Shown here: in pieces, positions 34,737 to 45,745 of the stretch | Numbering within the stretch: position 1 is the first letter of the stretch | Layout: each line of letters starts with the position of its first letter | Assembly: GCF_000332495.1 (NCBI RefSeq) | Contig: NZ_AOGW02000010.1 | Span: 1-64,000 of the forward strand | Direction of reading: 5' to 3' | Length of the DNA stretch: 64,000 nt | Source of the DNA: Leptospira terpstrae serovar Hualin str. LT 11-33 = ATCC 700639 | Lineage (GTDB): Bacteria; Spirochaetota; Leptospiria; Leptospirales; Leptospiraceae | The notes under the pieces: generated by a model | The model's input: only the letters and a program-made list of their open reading frames with translations | Told to the model about the DNA's origin: nothing | Databases searched by the model: none | Made by a program: the position numbers and the translations under genes

Positions 34737-36341
34737 ATGAAATTTAACGAATTACCCTTTCATGAGTCTCTAAAGAAAGCCTTAGATAAAATCGGCTACA
34801 CAGAACTCACACCCATCCAAGCCAAGTCCATTCCATTCGCGATGGAAGGAAACGACCTCACTGGCCTTGCTCAAACTGGAACTGGAAAGACTATGGCTTT
34901 CTTACTTCCTACACTCCACAGACTTTTGTCGGCCGAAGAGGAAGAGGCATTGCCTTATGCCCTTGTCCTTGCACCCACAAGAGAACTGACCATACAAATC
35001 GCAGAAGAAGCCAAAAAACTTTTGGAATTCACTGACTTCGGTGTGGCCACCATCATTGGTGGAACCGATTACAAGTCCCAAGAACAGGCACTCGGCAACA
35101 AAGCTTGCATCATCGTTGCAACTCCTGGTAGGCTCATTGACTTTGTCAAAAATCATGGCCTTTCTTTAGAAAATGTAAAGGTAGTGATTTTAGATGAAGC
35201 GGACAGAATGTTCGATATGGGATTTGTCCAAGATCTCAAATACATCTTTCACAAATGTAAAAACAGAAAACAGTCTTTGTTATTTAGTGCTACCTTAAGT
35301 TACGAAGTGGTAAGACTTGCCAGTAAGTATTTGAATGATCCCATCGAAGTTCATATCAATCCAGAAAAAGTCATTACAGAACGGATTGATCAGTCTTTAC
35401 TTCATTTGGGAAGAGAAGAAAAACTTCCTTACCTCGTAAATTCTTTGTTAAACTATCCTATCGAGGGACTGGGAATCATTTTTACTAACTACAAAATGAA
35501 CATTCCCAAAATTGTTTCGGCCCTTCGTCGGTTTGGAATCACAGCGACTGGTCTTTCTTCGGAACTCGACCAAAAAAAACGAATCAGGCTCCTTCGGGAC
35601 TTTAAAGCAGGAAAATACAAATACTTAATTGCGACCGATGTGGCTTCCCGTGGGATCGATATTGAAAACATTGATGTAGTCTATAATTATGACCTTCCCC
35701 AAGATGCAGAAAACTATGTGCACCGAATTGGAAGGACAGCGCGAGCCGGAAGGAAAGGCCAATCCATTGGTTTTTGTTCAGAAACAGATTATACAGAACT
35801 CGAACGAATTGAAAAGTATTTGAATTCTAAAATTCCTACTTCTGAGATTCGCGAAGAGTATTTGGAATTTCCTAAGGGTGAGTTCACACCTGCCTTTCCA
35901 GAAGAGACCATTCCTGGTGAGAAAAAATACCAAGAAAGGGAATCTCGAGGAGACCGCGGGGGTCGGGGCCAGAAACCTTCGCGTGGAGGAGATCCCAGAG
36001 GGGATAGAGGCGACCGTTCGGGTGATCGGGGTCGTGGGAAGGGAAAAGGCGACAAACACCACCCACCAGCCAAGATGGCCCATCCACAAGGACATCCGCA
36101 CCCCTCACGCGGTGACGAGGACCACAAACACCCGGCCAAGATGACCCACCATGAAATGAAACATGGACACCATCCTAAAGAGGGGAAAGGCAAACATCCA
36201 AACAAGAAGAACCAGTCAGGACATAAAAACCAAAAGAATGATCCAAGACGAAATCTCTTCGATATCAACGAAATTAAAAAATCTAAAAAACAGAAACAAT
36301 CGATTTGGCAGCGAATTCTTTCTCTCTTCAAAAAAGATTAG
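34737..36341 (+). CDS. DEAD-box RNA helicase with basic, Gly/His-rich tail
   Basis: 534 residues. Q-motif TPIQAKSIPFA, Walker A AQTGTGKT, PTRELT, TPGRLID, DEAD (in VVILDEADRMFDMGF), SAT, ATDVASRGIDIENID and HRIGRTARAGRKG are all present, giving a complete RhlE-like core. From about 395 the tail is rich in Arg, Gly, His and Lys and would bind RNA non-specifically. Likely in ribosome assembly or mRNA turnover. The amidase gene overlaps its end by 37 bp in another frame. Confidence 0.93.
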   Translation: MKFNELPFHESLKKALDKIGYTELTPIQAKSIPFAMEGNDLTGLAQTGTGKTMAFLLPTLHRLLSAEEEEALPYALVLAPTRELTIQIAEEAKKLLEFTDFGVATIIGGTDYKSQEQALGNKACIIVATPGRLIDFVKNHGLSLENVKVVILDEADRMFDMGFVQDLKYIFHKCKNRKQSLLFSATLSYEVVRLASKYLNDPIEVHINPEKVITERIDQSLLHLGREEKLPYLVNSLLNYPIEGLGIIFTNYKMNIPKIVSALRRFGITATGLSSELDQKKRIRLLRDFKAGKYKYLIATDVASRGIDIENIDVVYNYDLPQDAENYVHRIGRTARAGRKGQSIGFCSETDYTELERIEKYLNSKIPTSEIREEYLEFPKGEFTPAFPEETIPGEKKYQERESRGDRGGRGQKPSRGGDPRGDRGDRSGDRGRGKGKGDKHHPPAKMAHPQGHPHPSRGDEDHKHPAKMTHHEMKHGHHPKEGKGKHPNKKNQSGHKNQKNDPRRNLFDINEIKKSKKQKQSIWQRILSLFKKD

Positions 36342-37417
36342 TTCTCTTTTGTTTTTGTTTTTTCCCCCATCTTGTATCTGCGGAAGTTGCAAAACTTCCG
36401 CTCTACGGGAAGGGGAACTACGTGGCATTCTCCGATCTCAAATCCATTCTACCTGAACTTTCCACCAAATTAAAAAAATTCACAAGAGTTGGGTCTATAT
36501 TCACCCCACAAGGGAACCTGCAGTTCCGACTTGGTTCCAGCTTTTATACGTTAGATGGCAAAATTTACAAAATCCCTAAGGCCATCTTAAAAAAGGAAGA
36601 GGATGTATACCTTCCTCTGGATCTTGTCGAAGCCGTGTTTCTCAATCTTATCTCCTACGATTTGCGTTATCAGTTCAAAGAAACAGAACTTTGGGTCCTT
36701 GTTCCGAAAGAACCTGTGCCCAAACGGAGTCTCAATGTAAAAGCGATTGTAATTGATGCCGGTCACGGAGGAAAAGACCCTGGCACTTCCGATTCTACTG
36801 GTTACTTCGAAAAGGACGTGAGCCTTGGTGTGGCCCGTTATACTTATCTCTACCTACGCAAATACTATCCAGAAATTCGAGTGCAGATGATTCGTAAAAA
36901 CGATCAGTTTGTGGAATTGGAAGATCGTTCCAAGCAGGCAAACCAAGTTTTGAATGACACTCGGGATGTGGTTTTCCTCAGTTTTCATTGCAATGCTTCC
37001 CTTTCTGACAAAGCAGCTGGTTTTGAAGTGTATTACCTTTCCCAAAGTCCGAGTACAGAAGCCGCTCGGGAAACTGCCATTTTGGAGAACCGCTATGTGG
37101 GAAAACACAAGAACCCGGTTGTCTCTCAGATCCAATCCCAGATGCTGTCCAGTGTCACCCAAAGGCGATCTCGGAAATTGGCAACTGCTGTGGCGGAAGA
37201 GTATGAAAAGGGTTTAAGTCCCGACATCCCTTCGCGGGGGGTGAAAAAGGCAGATTTTTCCGTCTTGCGAGGAAGCCTTATGCCTGCGGTACTTGTGGAA
37301 ATGGGGTATCTGACGAACCCTGAGGAAAGCAAGCGACTGCGGGATAAAAACTACCAAAAGAAAATTGCACGCAGTGTCATCAAAGGAATTCATGAATACG
37401 CATCTTCAAAAGATTAA
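36305..37417 (+). CDS. N-acetylmuramoyl-L-alanine amidase (AmiC-like)
   Basis: 370 residues from TTG at 36305. A signal peptide ends near LVSAEV. A beta-rich N-terminal domain (about 25-140) precedes the Amidase_3 domain: VIDAGHGGKDPG (zinc His), the E of the VELEDRSKQAN region, FLSFHCNAS (second zinc His) and LVEMGYLTNPEE (catalytic Glu). It cleaves the peptide from MurNAc in peptidoglycan during division or turnover. Confidence 0.9.
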   Translation: MAANSFSLQKRLVLFCFCFFPHLVSAEVAKLPLYGKGNYVAFSDLKSILPELSTKLKKFTRVGSIFTPQGNLQFRLGSSFYTLDGKIYKIPKAILKKEEDVYLPLDLVEAVFLNLISYDLRYQFKETELWVLVPKEPVPKRSLNVKAIVIDAGHGGKDPGTSDSTGYFEKDVSLGVARYTYLYLRKYYPEIRVQMIRKNDQFVELEDRSKQANQVLNDTRDVVFLSFHCNASLSDKAAGFEVYYLSQSPSTEAARETAILENRYVGKHKNPVVSQIQSQMLSSVTQRRSRKLATAVAEEYEKGLSPDIPSRGVKKADFSVLRGSLMPAVLVEMGYLTNPEESKRLRDKNYQKKIARSVIKGIHEYASSKD

Positions 37418-38222
37418 AGAACAACTTCGTTCCCTTACCCAAATCTTAAAAGTCCTCATCATTCGATTTTACAAAATCGGAACAGGAGAAACCAAACTAA
37501 CCAGGGACTTTATCTTTTTGTTTGCCTCATGGTTTTCTCTTCTAATCTTTTTTAGTTTTTTTATTTTAGCAGAACAAAATCCCTTTCGTCTTCTTGTTCC
37601 TTTCCAACTGTATTCTTATCCTTCCCTAGATCATAGAGAACCTGTGGTCATTTTTATTTCGAATGGAGAAGGGGAACAAATCCCCATCCACAGAAAGGTA
37701 TTGAAACAGGAAGAAACAGGAGCCTTTATTTACCAACTTGTGGGAGAAGTGGGATCCCCGCCTTACTTTGATTCTGTGGAAGCTTTGGCAAAAGATGGAA
37801 AGTTATTTTCTCCTAAAAAACTTTTGGACATACGTTTTGCATTGAAACAAACCTGGTTTGTCGAAAAAGGCAATAAACTAGTTATCGATTGGAACGTGGC
37901 TCATTTACAAGATGTTATGGAAAAATATAGACTGCCACGTACCAAATCTGATGAAGCGGATGCCGATGCCGAAGAAGAAAATCCAAATGCACCGGTAGAT
38001 ACAATCACCTATTATACCGGTGGTACAGATACTGGACCCAAAGAACCGGAAGAAGTTCTGAACAAACGTAGGATCCTCGCGATGGAGTCCACCTTGCGAG
38101 CGTTAAACGCAAGTCTATTTGAAAACTTCAAAGATCTAAAAACCATTGAACATAAATTTTCCGGCGAAGCCAATGCGGTTTACCACTGGGAAACTCTCTC
38201 TCCTCTCGCTAGCCGCCCCTAA
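37392..38222 (+). CDS. Membrane-anchored hypothetical protein after the amidase
   Basis: 276 residues from the ATG at 37392, supported by AAAGGAATTC just upstream; the start lies inside the amidase gene. One TM helix at about 40-60 (FLFASWFSLLIFFSFFILA), then an outer domain with PVVIFISNGEGEQIPIHRKVL and TLRALNASLFENF, a pattern loosely like GerMN domains. An acidic linker (EADADAEEENPNA) lies near 195. The role is probably in the envelope, with the amidase. Confidence 0.6.
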   Translation: MNTHLQKIKEQLRSLTQILKVLIIRFYKIGTGETKLTRDFIFLFASWFSLLIFFSFFILAEQNPFRLLVPFQLYSYPSLDHREPVVIFISNGEGEQIPIHRKVLKQEETGAFIYQLVGEVGSPPYFDSVEALAKDGKLFSPKKLLDIRFALKQTWFVEKGNKLVIDWNVAHLQDVMEKYRLPRTKSDEADADAEEENPNAPVDTITYYTGGTDTGPKEPEEVLNKRRILAMESTLRALNASLFENFKDLKTIEHKFSGEANAVYHWETLSPLASRP

Positions 38223-39411
<1,189 letters not shown>

Positions 39412-39502
39412 AAGTGAGTGGTTAGTGTAACTGAAGAGTTGTAATTAGATAATCAGCCGGCTTTCCCCTGCCAGGTGGCAATATGAAAGCTCATCCTTGA
39501 CA

Positions 39503-39521
39503 CCGGACAGGGATTGTCCGG
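39503..39521 (+). promoter_or_regulatory. Leader hairpin of second flagellin gene, GGGA loop
   Basis: CCGGACA/TGTCCGG around loop GGGAT. The stem sequence differs from the hairpin before the first flagellin gene but the loop is the same, pointing to a conserved regulatory element. A further hairpin, AAGAACG/CGTTCTT, lies between it and the AAAGGAG ribosome binding site. Confidence 0.5.
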
Positions 39522-39573
39522 CTAAGAACGAAACATATACCGTTCTTGGTTATACACAAAGGAGTGTAGGCCA

Positions 39574-40422
39574 ATGATTATCAATCACAACATGAGTGCG
39601 ATTCAATCACATCGTGCTCTCAAGTTTACACAATGGGATGTAGATAAGACCATGAGGAACCTCTCCACTGGGCAAAGGATTAACCTTGCCGGTGACGATG
39701 CTTCTGGTCTTGCTGTTTCGGAAAAACTACGAACTCAAATTCGTGGTTTACGTCAGGCCGAAAGGAATACGGAAGATGGACTAAGTTTCATCCAGACTGC
39801 AGAGGGTTTCCTCGACCAGTCGGCTGAAATCATCCAACGAATCCGGACCTTAGCGATCCAGACATCGAACGGAATCTACACACCTGAGGACAGGCAGCTC
39901 GTGCAGGTAGAAGTATCTGCGCTGGTGGATGAGATCGATCGAATCGCTTCTCAAGCAGAGTTCAATAAAATGAAACTGTTTGAAGGAGACTTCGCTCGAA
40001 AGTCAACGAAGGCATCGATGTGGTTTCACATGGGAGCAAACGCAAGGCAAAGAGAGCGTTTCTACATTGGAACTATGACTTCGAAAGCTTTAAAGATGTC
40101 TGAAGGAGCAGTAAAAATTGCTCTCTCTACACCTGGAAAGGCTGATGAAGCGATTGCTAAAGCGGACTTCGCCTTGAACAAGATCATGAAGCAGAGAGCA
40201 GATATGGGAGCTTATCAAAATAGGCTCGAAAGTACTGCGAAAGGCCTCATGGGTGCATACGAAAATATGCAAGCATCCGAATCAAGGATTAGGGACGCAG
40301 ATATGGCGGAAGAGATGGTAGCGCTCACGACGAAACAAATTCTCGTGCAAAGCGGTACGGCAATGTTAGCGCAAGCCAGTCTTCGGCCAAATTCTGTATT
40401 ACGACTTTTGAATAACACTTAA
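39574..40422 (+). CDS. flaB: Flagellin, FlaB-type core subunit (second copy)
   Basis: 282 residues, a close paralogue of the upstream protein along the whole length: [25 protein letters not shown] near the start and [30 protein letters not shown] near the end. The middle (about 170-215) differs most. Spirochaetes normally carry several FlaB isoforms in one filament. AAAGGAG precedes the ATG and a strong terminator follows. Confidence 0.95.
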   Translation: MIINHNMSAIQSHRALKFTQWDVDKTMRNLSTGQRINLAGDDASGLAVSEKLRTQIRGLRQAERNTEDGLSFIQTAEGFLDQSAEIIQRIRTLAIQTSNGIYTPEDRQLVQVEVSALVDEIDRIASQAEFNKMKLFEGDFARKSTKASMWFHMGANARQRERFYIGTMTSKALKMSEGAVKIALSTPGKADEAIAKADFALNKIMKQRADMGAYQNRLESTAKGLMGAYENMQASESRIRDADMAEEMVALTTKQILVQSGTAMLAQASLRPNSVLRLLNNT

Positions 40423-40429
40423 GTTGTAG

Positions 40430-40448
40430 TAAGGCAAGAGTTGCCTTA
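40430..40448 (+). repeat. Small perfect hairpin after second flagellin gene
   Basis: TAAGGCAA.GAG.TTGCCTTA lies 8 bp after the stop codon, immediately before the main terminator. Confidence 0.4.
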
Positions 40449-40457
40449 AAGACGGTT

Positions 40458-40495
40458 GCCTCTTCTCGAAGGATACTTCGGGGAGGGGCTTTTTT
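40458..40495 (+). terminator. Rho-independent terminator of the flagellin genes
   Basis: A 14-bp stem with G.T pairs (GCCTCTTCTCGAAG facing CTTCGGGGAGGGGC, loop GATA) followed by TTTTTT. It closes the flagellin transcript. The 240 bp that follow hold nothing else recognisable. Confidence 0.85.
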
Positions 40496-40735
40496 GTTTT
40501 TAGGGACAAATTGCTAACCAATTCACACTGTCTATATCGAATTTAGATTTATCCAAACCTTGTAATGCTTTTCCCTATACTGATTGGTCAAAACTAATTG
40601 TTAAATCAATTTTAAATAGAGGTAGGTTATTTTGTAAATAGTTGTTAATTGGTGAAAAAATTAATATAACGGGAATTAATTGACGTATTACAGCTGTTTT
40701 GTTCGAATCAAACTTAATTTAAAAGTGAAGGTGTT

Positions 40736-41357
40736 ATGAAAAAGTTTATTATATTAGCAGTCTTTGTTATAGGTTCTGTCGGTTGTTCTAATATTTACTC
40801 CCCAATGGGCGTGAAAGGAAAAGATGCAAAAAAAAACAGATTGCAGATTTGAACAGTAACTTGAGTTTGGCTTCGTTTCCGACCTTACTTTCTTCATTAA
40901 GTTCCGCTTCCAGCACAAGTTTCATTTGTCCTACAGAAACAACCGCAACGGTAAGTTCTGCTTCTGTATCGGCAACAAATTGTCTTTCAATAAAATATAC
41001 AAACGCAGCATACATTTGAATTCAACCTTTGGCTACAAGTTCGTCATTTGGTTCTTCAAGCACTAGTAGCAGTTCCATTTAGCATTGGCCCTTTCACCTA
41101 CTATTTTGGAAAAAGCGTCAGGGATTGAAGATGATAAATACTATACGAAAGAATCGTTAGAAAAATGTAAACAATCCTTAACAACAATTTCTGTATTTCA
41201 ATCTTCTCTCACTACTTCAAGTTTTACTTCCTTACAAGAGATTTCTTATTGTAATAAACCATTTTCAAGAATGTCCGCATCAATTGATTCCAATGGTATA
41301 TCTGCATTGCAGGGAAATGAATGTAAATTAGAAGAAGTCAATTTTATTGGATTTTAA
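40736..41357 (+). pseudogene. Decayed lipoprotein gene
   Basis: ATG at 40736 opens MKKFIILAVFVIGSVGCSN, a clear lipoprotein signal with lipobox SVGC, but the frame stops after 38 codons. A run of nine A (40828-40836) precedes the break. One extra A would restore a Ser/Thr-rich frame to an in-frame TGA near 41018. A third frame (41085-41357) continues with similar Ser/Cys-rich sequence (SLTTISVFQSSLTTSSF). At least two frameshifts and a stop are needed, so this looks like a degraded gene of a Leptospira lipoprotein. Recent decay fits the intact signal peptide. Confidence 0.6.
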
Positions 41358-41430
41358 TTCATTTTACTTAGGAACTACCTTTGTTTCAGATTTAAAGTAA
41401 AGGTAGTTTCATACTTTCCCACCTAGAAAA

Positions 41431-42768
41431 ATGGTTGAATCCACTTCGTTTCGAAAGGTAAACTTACCAATTACAATGAAATGGATATACCTCTTTCTCG
41501 GAGATCCGAAAAAACACTCCCTCGAACATCGACTATTTAATACTGTTTCTCTAGTCAATGGGCTTCTCAATTTACTAGGAGTTTTTGGAGTTCTTTATCT
41601 AGAAAACTATATGATTCTTACCGCACTCAATGTGGGCTCTGGCCTTCTTATGCTTGCGATGTATTATTTAAGCCGAGTGAAGAGTATCTATTTTTCTTTG
41701 TATTGGCCATTTAATTTGACCATTCTCTTTTACCTTTCTGCAATGTGGTTTTTTAACGGAGGTTCTCTCGGAGGAAATCATTATTATCTCATCCCCGCAC
41801 TTGTCATTGCTCTGATCCTCATTCGAAATCATAATGTGTTTATAGTTTATTCTATTTATATTTTACTCTCTGCTACCTTGTATGTTCTCGAATTTTACCA
41901 TCGTGATTGGGTGACAACTTATGAAACGGATTTGGATCGTTATATTGATGCCGGTGGCAATTATCTTTTTGTACAAATCCTCACTGGAATTCTTATTTTT
42001 ATATTGAGTAGAAACCTAAATGTAGAAAGAAAAAAATCGGAAACATTACTTTTAAACATTCTTCCTGAATCCATTGCGGATGAGTTAAAAAGAGAAGCCC
42101 GAGTCATTCCTAAACGTTACGAATCTGCTTCAGTGCTTTTTTGCGATATGGCAGGGTTTACAAAAATTGCAGAGAAGATGAATGCAGAAGAACTCGTTGG
42201 TGAATTGGATACAATTTTTCGTGAGTTCGATCGTTTGTGTAAAACTTACCGATTGGAAAAAATCAAAACGATTGGTGATGCCTATATGGCTGTGGGTGGA
42301 ATTCCGGCAGAAAACCATACCAATTCCGTTGATTCAGTGTTATGTGGTCTTTCGTTTCAGTCTTATATGGCAGAACAAAAAGAAATTCATGCCTTACGAG
42401 GAAGAGAGTTTTGGGAAATTCGTCTAGGCATTCATGTGGGTCCATTAGTGGCGGGGGTAGTCGGAACTGATAAATTTGCCTATGATGTTTGGGGAGATAC
42501 GGTTAACACTGCCAGTCGCCTGGAGAGTTCTGGTGTGACAGGTGAGGTGAATGTTTCATCCCAAGTTTATGCAGAAGTAAAGTCCTATTTCGAATGTGAG
42601 TCTCGGGGTTTTGTTTCTATCAAAAACAAAGCAGATATTGAAATGTATTTAGTCAAAGGCTTTTTACCAGAATATGCAGATGTAATAAATCCCAAACAAC
42701 CCAATGCACTTTTTAAACGTCTTTATGAGTCAGGCGCTTTGTTTGCGAGTAGCGACGAAGTTGAATGA
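41431..42768 (+). CDS. Membrane class III adenylate/guanylate cyclase
   Basis: 445 residues. Six TM helices (about 38-195), a short linker with NILPESIADELK, then the catalytic domain: SVLFCDMAGFT and IGDAYMAVGG (two metal Asp), KIKTIGD (base-contacting Lys) and YDVWGDTVNTASRLES. Lys and Asp at the specificity positions favour ATP, so cAMP is the likely product. Its stop overlaps the next start by 4 bp (ATGA). Confidence 0.9.
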   Translation: MVESTSFRKVNLPITMKWIYLFLGDPKKHSLEHRLFNTVSLVNGLLNLLGVFGVLYLENYMILTALNVGSGLLMLAMYYLSRVKSIYFSLYWPFNLTILFYLSAMWFFNGGSLGGNHYYLIPALVIALILIRNHNVFIVYSIYILLSATLYVLEFYHRDWVTTYETDLDRYIDAGGNYLFVQILTGILIFILSRNLNVERKKSETLLLNILPESIADELKREARVIPKRYESASVLFCDMAGFTKIAEKMNAEELVGELDTIFREFDRLCKTYRLEKIKTIGDAYMAVGGIPAENHTNSVDSVLCGLSFQSYMAEQKEIHALRGREFWEIRLGIHVGPLVAGVVGTDKFAYDVWGDTVNTASRLESSGVTGEVNVSSQVYAEVKSYFECESRGFVSIKNKADIEMYLVKGFLPEYADVINPKQPNALFKRLYESGALFASSDEVE

Positions 42769-43616
42769 AACGTACATTTAGAAATGAAATTCCAGTTTAC
42801 CTACTGCCTCTTTTCTTATTTTTCTTTCTGTTCTGTTTTCATGATTCTATAGAAGGTGGGGAAGAGGTAAAAAGTCATACTCTGTTATTGGAAAAATCAG
42901 AAATTCATTTTTTAGCTAATGATTGCAAAAACAAAAAGAATCTTTTGGTTTTTATTCATGGATCCCCAGGTTCTTCTTCTGACTTTTTATCTTATCTAAA
43001 TGACAAAGACTTACAAAATCAGTTTTGTATTTTAGTTCCTGATCGATTGGGTTTTGGACAATCAATGAATGAGGTTTCTGTTCCCGATATCTTTATCCAA
43101 GCTCGTGCGATCCATTCAGCGCTCATTCGTTTTTTAAAAAAAGAATCCTTAACTTTTGCCAAAGGGATTGTTGTGGGGCATTCTTATGGAGGGCCAGTAT
43201 CTTTTGTTTTTGCAATGGAAAAAGATCCATCCATTTCCATCGTTTGGAAGTGTCTGTTATTATCTAGCCCTATCGATCCTAGTTTAGAGGAGTTGTATTG
43301 GTACAACAGATTGGCAAATTTTGGATTTGTACAATGGATCCTTCCGAATTCCTGGGTCCATAGCAATGAAGAGATGTATACATTAAAATCAGATTTGGAA
43401 CGGCTCACTACGCAATTAGGAAATCAAACTTTTGAAATCATTTCTATCCATGGGGAAAATGACAGTCTGGTTTCTCCGAAGAATGTTTATTACTTTACGA
43501 AATGGAAACCAACTTTAAATCATAGGATTCAAATCTTAGAAGACGAAAACCATTTCATTCCTTGGACTAGTTTTCAAGAGATCAAAAAAATCATTCTATC
43601 GGAGGGTAATCAATGA
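42765..43616 (+). CDS. Alpha/beta hydrolase
   Basis: 283 residues with an N-terminal hydrophobic segment (PLFLFFFLFCF). VFIHGSPGSS gives the oxyanion loop, GHSYGG the Ser nucleophile, HGENDSLV the Asp and EDENHFIPW the His, all in the right order. Outer-face localisation is likely. Coupled on both sides by 4-bp overlaps to the cyclase and the DoxX-like gene. Substrate unknown. Confidence 0.85.
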   Translation: MKRTFRNEIPVYLLPLFLFFFLFCFHDSIEGGEEVKSHTLLLEKSEIHFLANDCKNKKNLLVFIHGSPGSSSDFLSYLNDKDLQNQFCILVPDRLGFGQSMNEVSVPDIFIQARAIHSALIRFLKKESLTFAKGIVVGHSYGGPVSFVFAMEKDPSISIVWKCLLLSSPIDPSLEELYWYNRLANFGFVQWILPNSWVHSNEEMYTLKSDLERLTTQLGNQTFEIISIHGENDSLVSPKNVYYFTKWKPTLNHRIQILEDENHFIPWTSFQEIKKIILSEGNQ

Positions 43617-44014
43617 AATTACCAGAAATGGGATCCTTACTATTTCACGCGGCCAGGTTGGTTGCAGCGGTTATCATAGGGCAAACTTTGTACTTTAAGT
43701 TTTCTGGTTCCGAAGAATCCAAATTTATTTTTTCAGTTTTGGGAATGGAACCATGGGGAAGGTATGGACTTGCCGTCTTAGAAACTTTCTGTGTTTTGTT
43801 TTTGTTAGTTCCCAAGTTTGTATGGTTTGGAGCTTTTTTGGGATTTAATTTGATGTTAGGTGCTATTTTGTCTCATTTTGTTTTTTTAGGAATTGTGGTA
43901 CAAAATGACAATGGGTTACTTTTTATTTTGGCTTTAGTTGTGTTTTCACTTTCCACCTATCTTTTGTATGTCGAAAGAAAAAAAATTCCGTATCTCTATG
44001 AGTATTTTGATTGA
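43613..44014 (+). CDS. DoxX-like membrane protein
   Basis: 133 residues with four TM helices. FHAARLVAAVIIGQTLYFKF and the helix order match the DoxX-like superfamily of small membrane proteins, some of which relate to quinone or thiol oxidation. Third gene of the cyclase-hydrolase operon, coupled by a 4-bp overlap. Confidence 0.65.
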   Translation: MKLPEMGSLLFHAARLVAAVIIGQTLYFKFSGSEESKFIFSVLGMEPWGRYGLAVLETFCVLFLLVPKFVWFGAFLGFNLMLGAILSHFVFLGIVVQNDNGLLFILALVVFSLSTYLLYVERKKIPYLYEYFD

Positions 44015-44077
44015 ACAACTTTGATTCTAGATGAGTGAGACCATAATCCTTCGTAGGATTACCTGTAAGTTTTTGTC

Positions 44078-45667
44078 TTATTCTAGATTAGAGAAGTTTT
44101 CTCTATATTTTCTATGGTTTTGCACTAAGTGGTAGAGGTCTTTGTAAGGATATAGTGGAACTCCACGTTTATAATTTTCAAATCCAATCTGAAATAATAT
44201 CTTCCATTGCCGAAATAACAGAGAATAACTTTCCAAAATAGTAAACTTTGGGTCATAAAGATTTGTGGACTCACTTGTGGCACCGTTAAGTTCCAAGATT
44301 TTAAAACCTAAACCTAACTTAAATTCATCCGGATTGGAAAACCGAATGTCAAACCTTCCAAAATAAAATCCTGGAATGGAATCGCCGATGGAGATGAGTT
44401 TGGATTCCATTTCTTTTGATTTCCAGTGATTTCCATCTTGAAACATACAACCTTGGATATGATTTCCTATGGCACCGATCGTTATTGTTTCTCCAGCGGA
44501 TAAAATTCTATCTAACTGATGTTTGTTGTGATTTGTATGAGTTTCCTTTTGGAACTGAAACCTTGGGTGATTTGAGATTAGTGTTTTTAAGACAGTGGCA
44601 CCGTCACCAATGATCGTTGGAAAAACCTTATCTGTAATGGAGAAAATTTTCCCTTGAACTTCTTTTGGATCACGGTAATAAAAAACACCCACTTCGTATG
44701 GACCCGCTATATTTTCTTGGAAAAGCCAATCGATCGGATAAAATTGGATCAGGGAGGAACATTCTTCTTTTGTCTGTAGTTTTTTGATTAAAAATCCTCT
44801 TTCCCCTTTGTCTGGTTTGGCGACGATAGGAAACTCTAAATGATTTTCGTTCATCCAATTTTCAATTTTATTGATAGGATCTTTTTCTTCCTTAGATAAG
44901 AGTAAAAAACTAGCAACAAACTCATTGGGAATCAGATTTAAAATTTCCGATTTGGATTCTCCGGCTATCCCGGAAGCTAAGATCCCTGGATTCACGGTTG
45001 TGATGTAACGAAGCCCGCGGTAACGAATCACTAAATACAAAAGATAGGGAAGAAGAGGTAGGTAAAAGACAGTCGCCGGCCAAAATTCTAATTTTGTAAG
45101 TTTTTTGATAAAGAGAACAAAATTCTCCCGTTCCTTGGAATCTATAGCAATCCGTAAGAGACGGTAGACTAGATAAAAACTAAGGCCAACACTGAAACTA
45201 AAAAATAAGGAATGTTCAATGTTTGTATACAAACTTAACAGATTTCCATAGAGATAAACCAAAAACACAAAGCCCGTTGTCCATAATGTTACGGCAAAGA
45301 AACTGGTATAGAGAAAAGGTAAAAACGGAAATTTAAAAAAACCACTGCAAAAATAAAGAGGAAGCCTTGTCCCTGGTAAAAATCGAGAAAGAAAAATCGA
45401 CTTTCTGTAGTGGAATTTCCAACGAGTGAGGGCTTCCGAAGATTCCCATTTTTTCTGAAGTTGGAGAAGGAAATTCCATTTCACCAATCCTCGCCTAACA
45501 AGAAGTCCGGCTAAGTATAATAAACAATCACCTACAAAAATTCCAAGTCCTGTGATTAAAATGGCTAAGTGTAAGGACAGTTTTCCTTCTTTGGCAAGAA
45601 TTCCTGCGGTGATACAAGTTAGGTCTTCTGAAACAAAGGTAGAGAAAAAAATCGAAAGGATTGTCAC
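44078..45667 (-). CDS. Fusion of DedA-type membrane domain and ATP-grasp domain
   Basis: 529 residues. Residues 1-210 are a DedA/VTT-like membrane domain: TFVSEDLTCITAGILA (acidic residues of re-entrant loop), GDCLLYLAG, and FLSRFLPGTRLPLYFCSG (the conserved F..R..PG..R). From about 260 it becomes ATP-grasp-like: FPIVAKPDKGERG, LFQENIAGPYEVGVFY and GRFDIRF...ILELNGATSE (metal-binding Asp/Asn). DedA proteins flip lipids and ATP-grasp enzymes ligate carboxylates to amines, so modification of a lipid-linked substrate is a reasonable inference. Not known to me as a common fusion. Confidence 0.75.
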   Translation of the reverse strand: MTILSIFFSTFVSEDLTCITAGILAKEGKLSLHLAILITGLGIFVGDCLLYLAGLLVRRGLVKWNFLLQLQKKWESSEALTRWKFHYRKSIFLSRFLPGTRLPLYFCSGFFKFPFLPFLYTSFFAVTLWTTGFVFLVYLYGNLLSLYTNIEHSLFFSFSVGLSFYLVYRLLRIAIDSKERENFVLFIKKLTKLEFWPATVFYLPLLPYLLYLVIRYRGLRYITTVNPGILASGIAGESKSEILNLIPNEFVASFLLLSKEEKDPINKIENWMNENHLEFPIVAKPDKGERGFLIKKLQTKEECSSLIQFYPIDWLFQENIAGPYEVGVFYYRDPKEVQGKIFSITDKVFPTIIGDGATVLKTLISNHPRFQFQKETHTNHNKHQLDRILSAGETITIGAIGNHIQGCMFQDGNHWKSKEMESKLISIGDSIPGFYFGRFDIRFSNPDEFKLGLGFKILELNGATSESTNLYDPKFTILESYSLLFRQWKILFQIGFENYKRGVPLYPYKDLYHLVQNHRKYRENFSNLE

Positions 45668-45745
45668 AGAAGGAATCTGAAAGATATATATTACTTAGGT
45701 CAATGGAAAACTATTTTTTTTAAGGTTTTCCAATCTAAGGATTTT

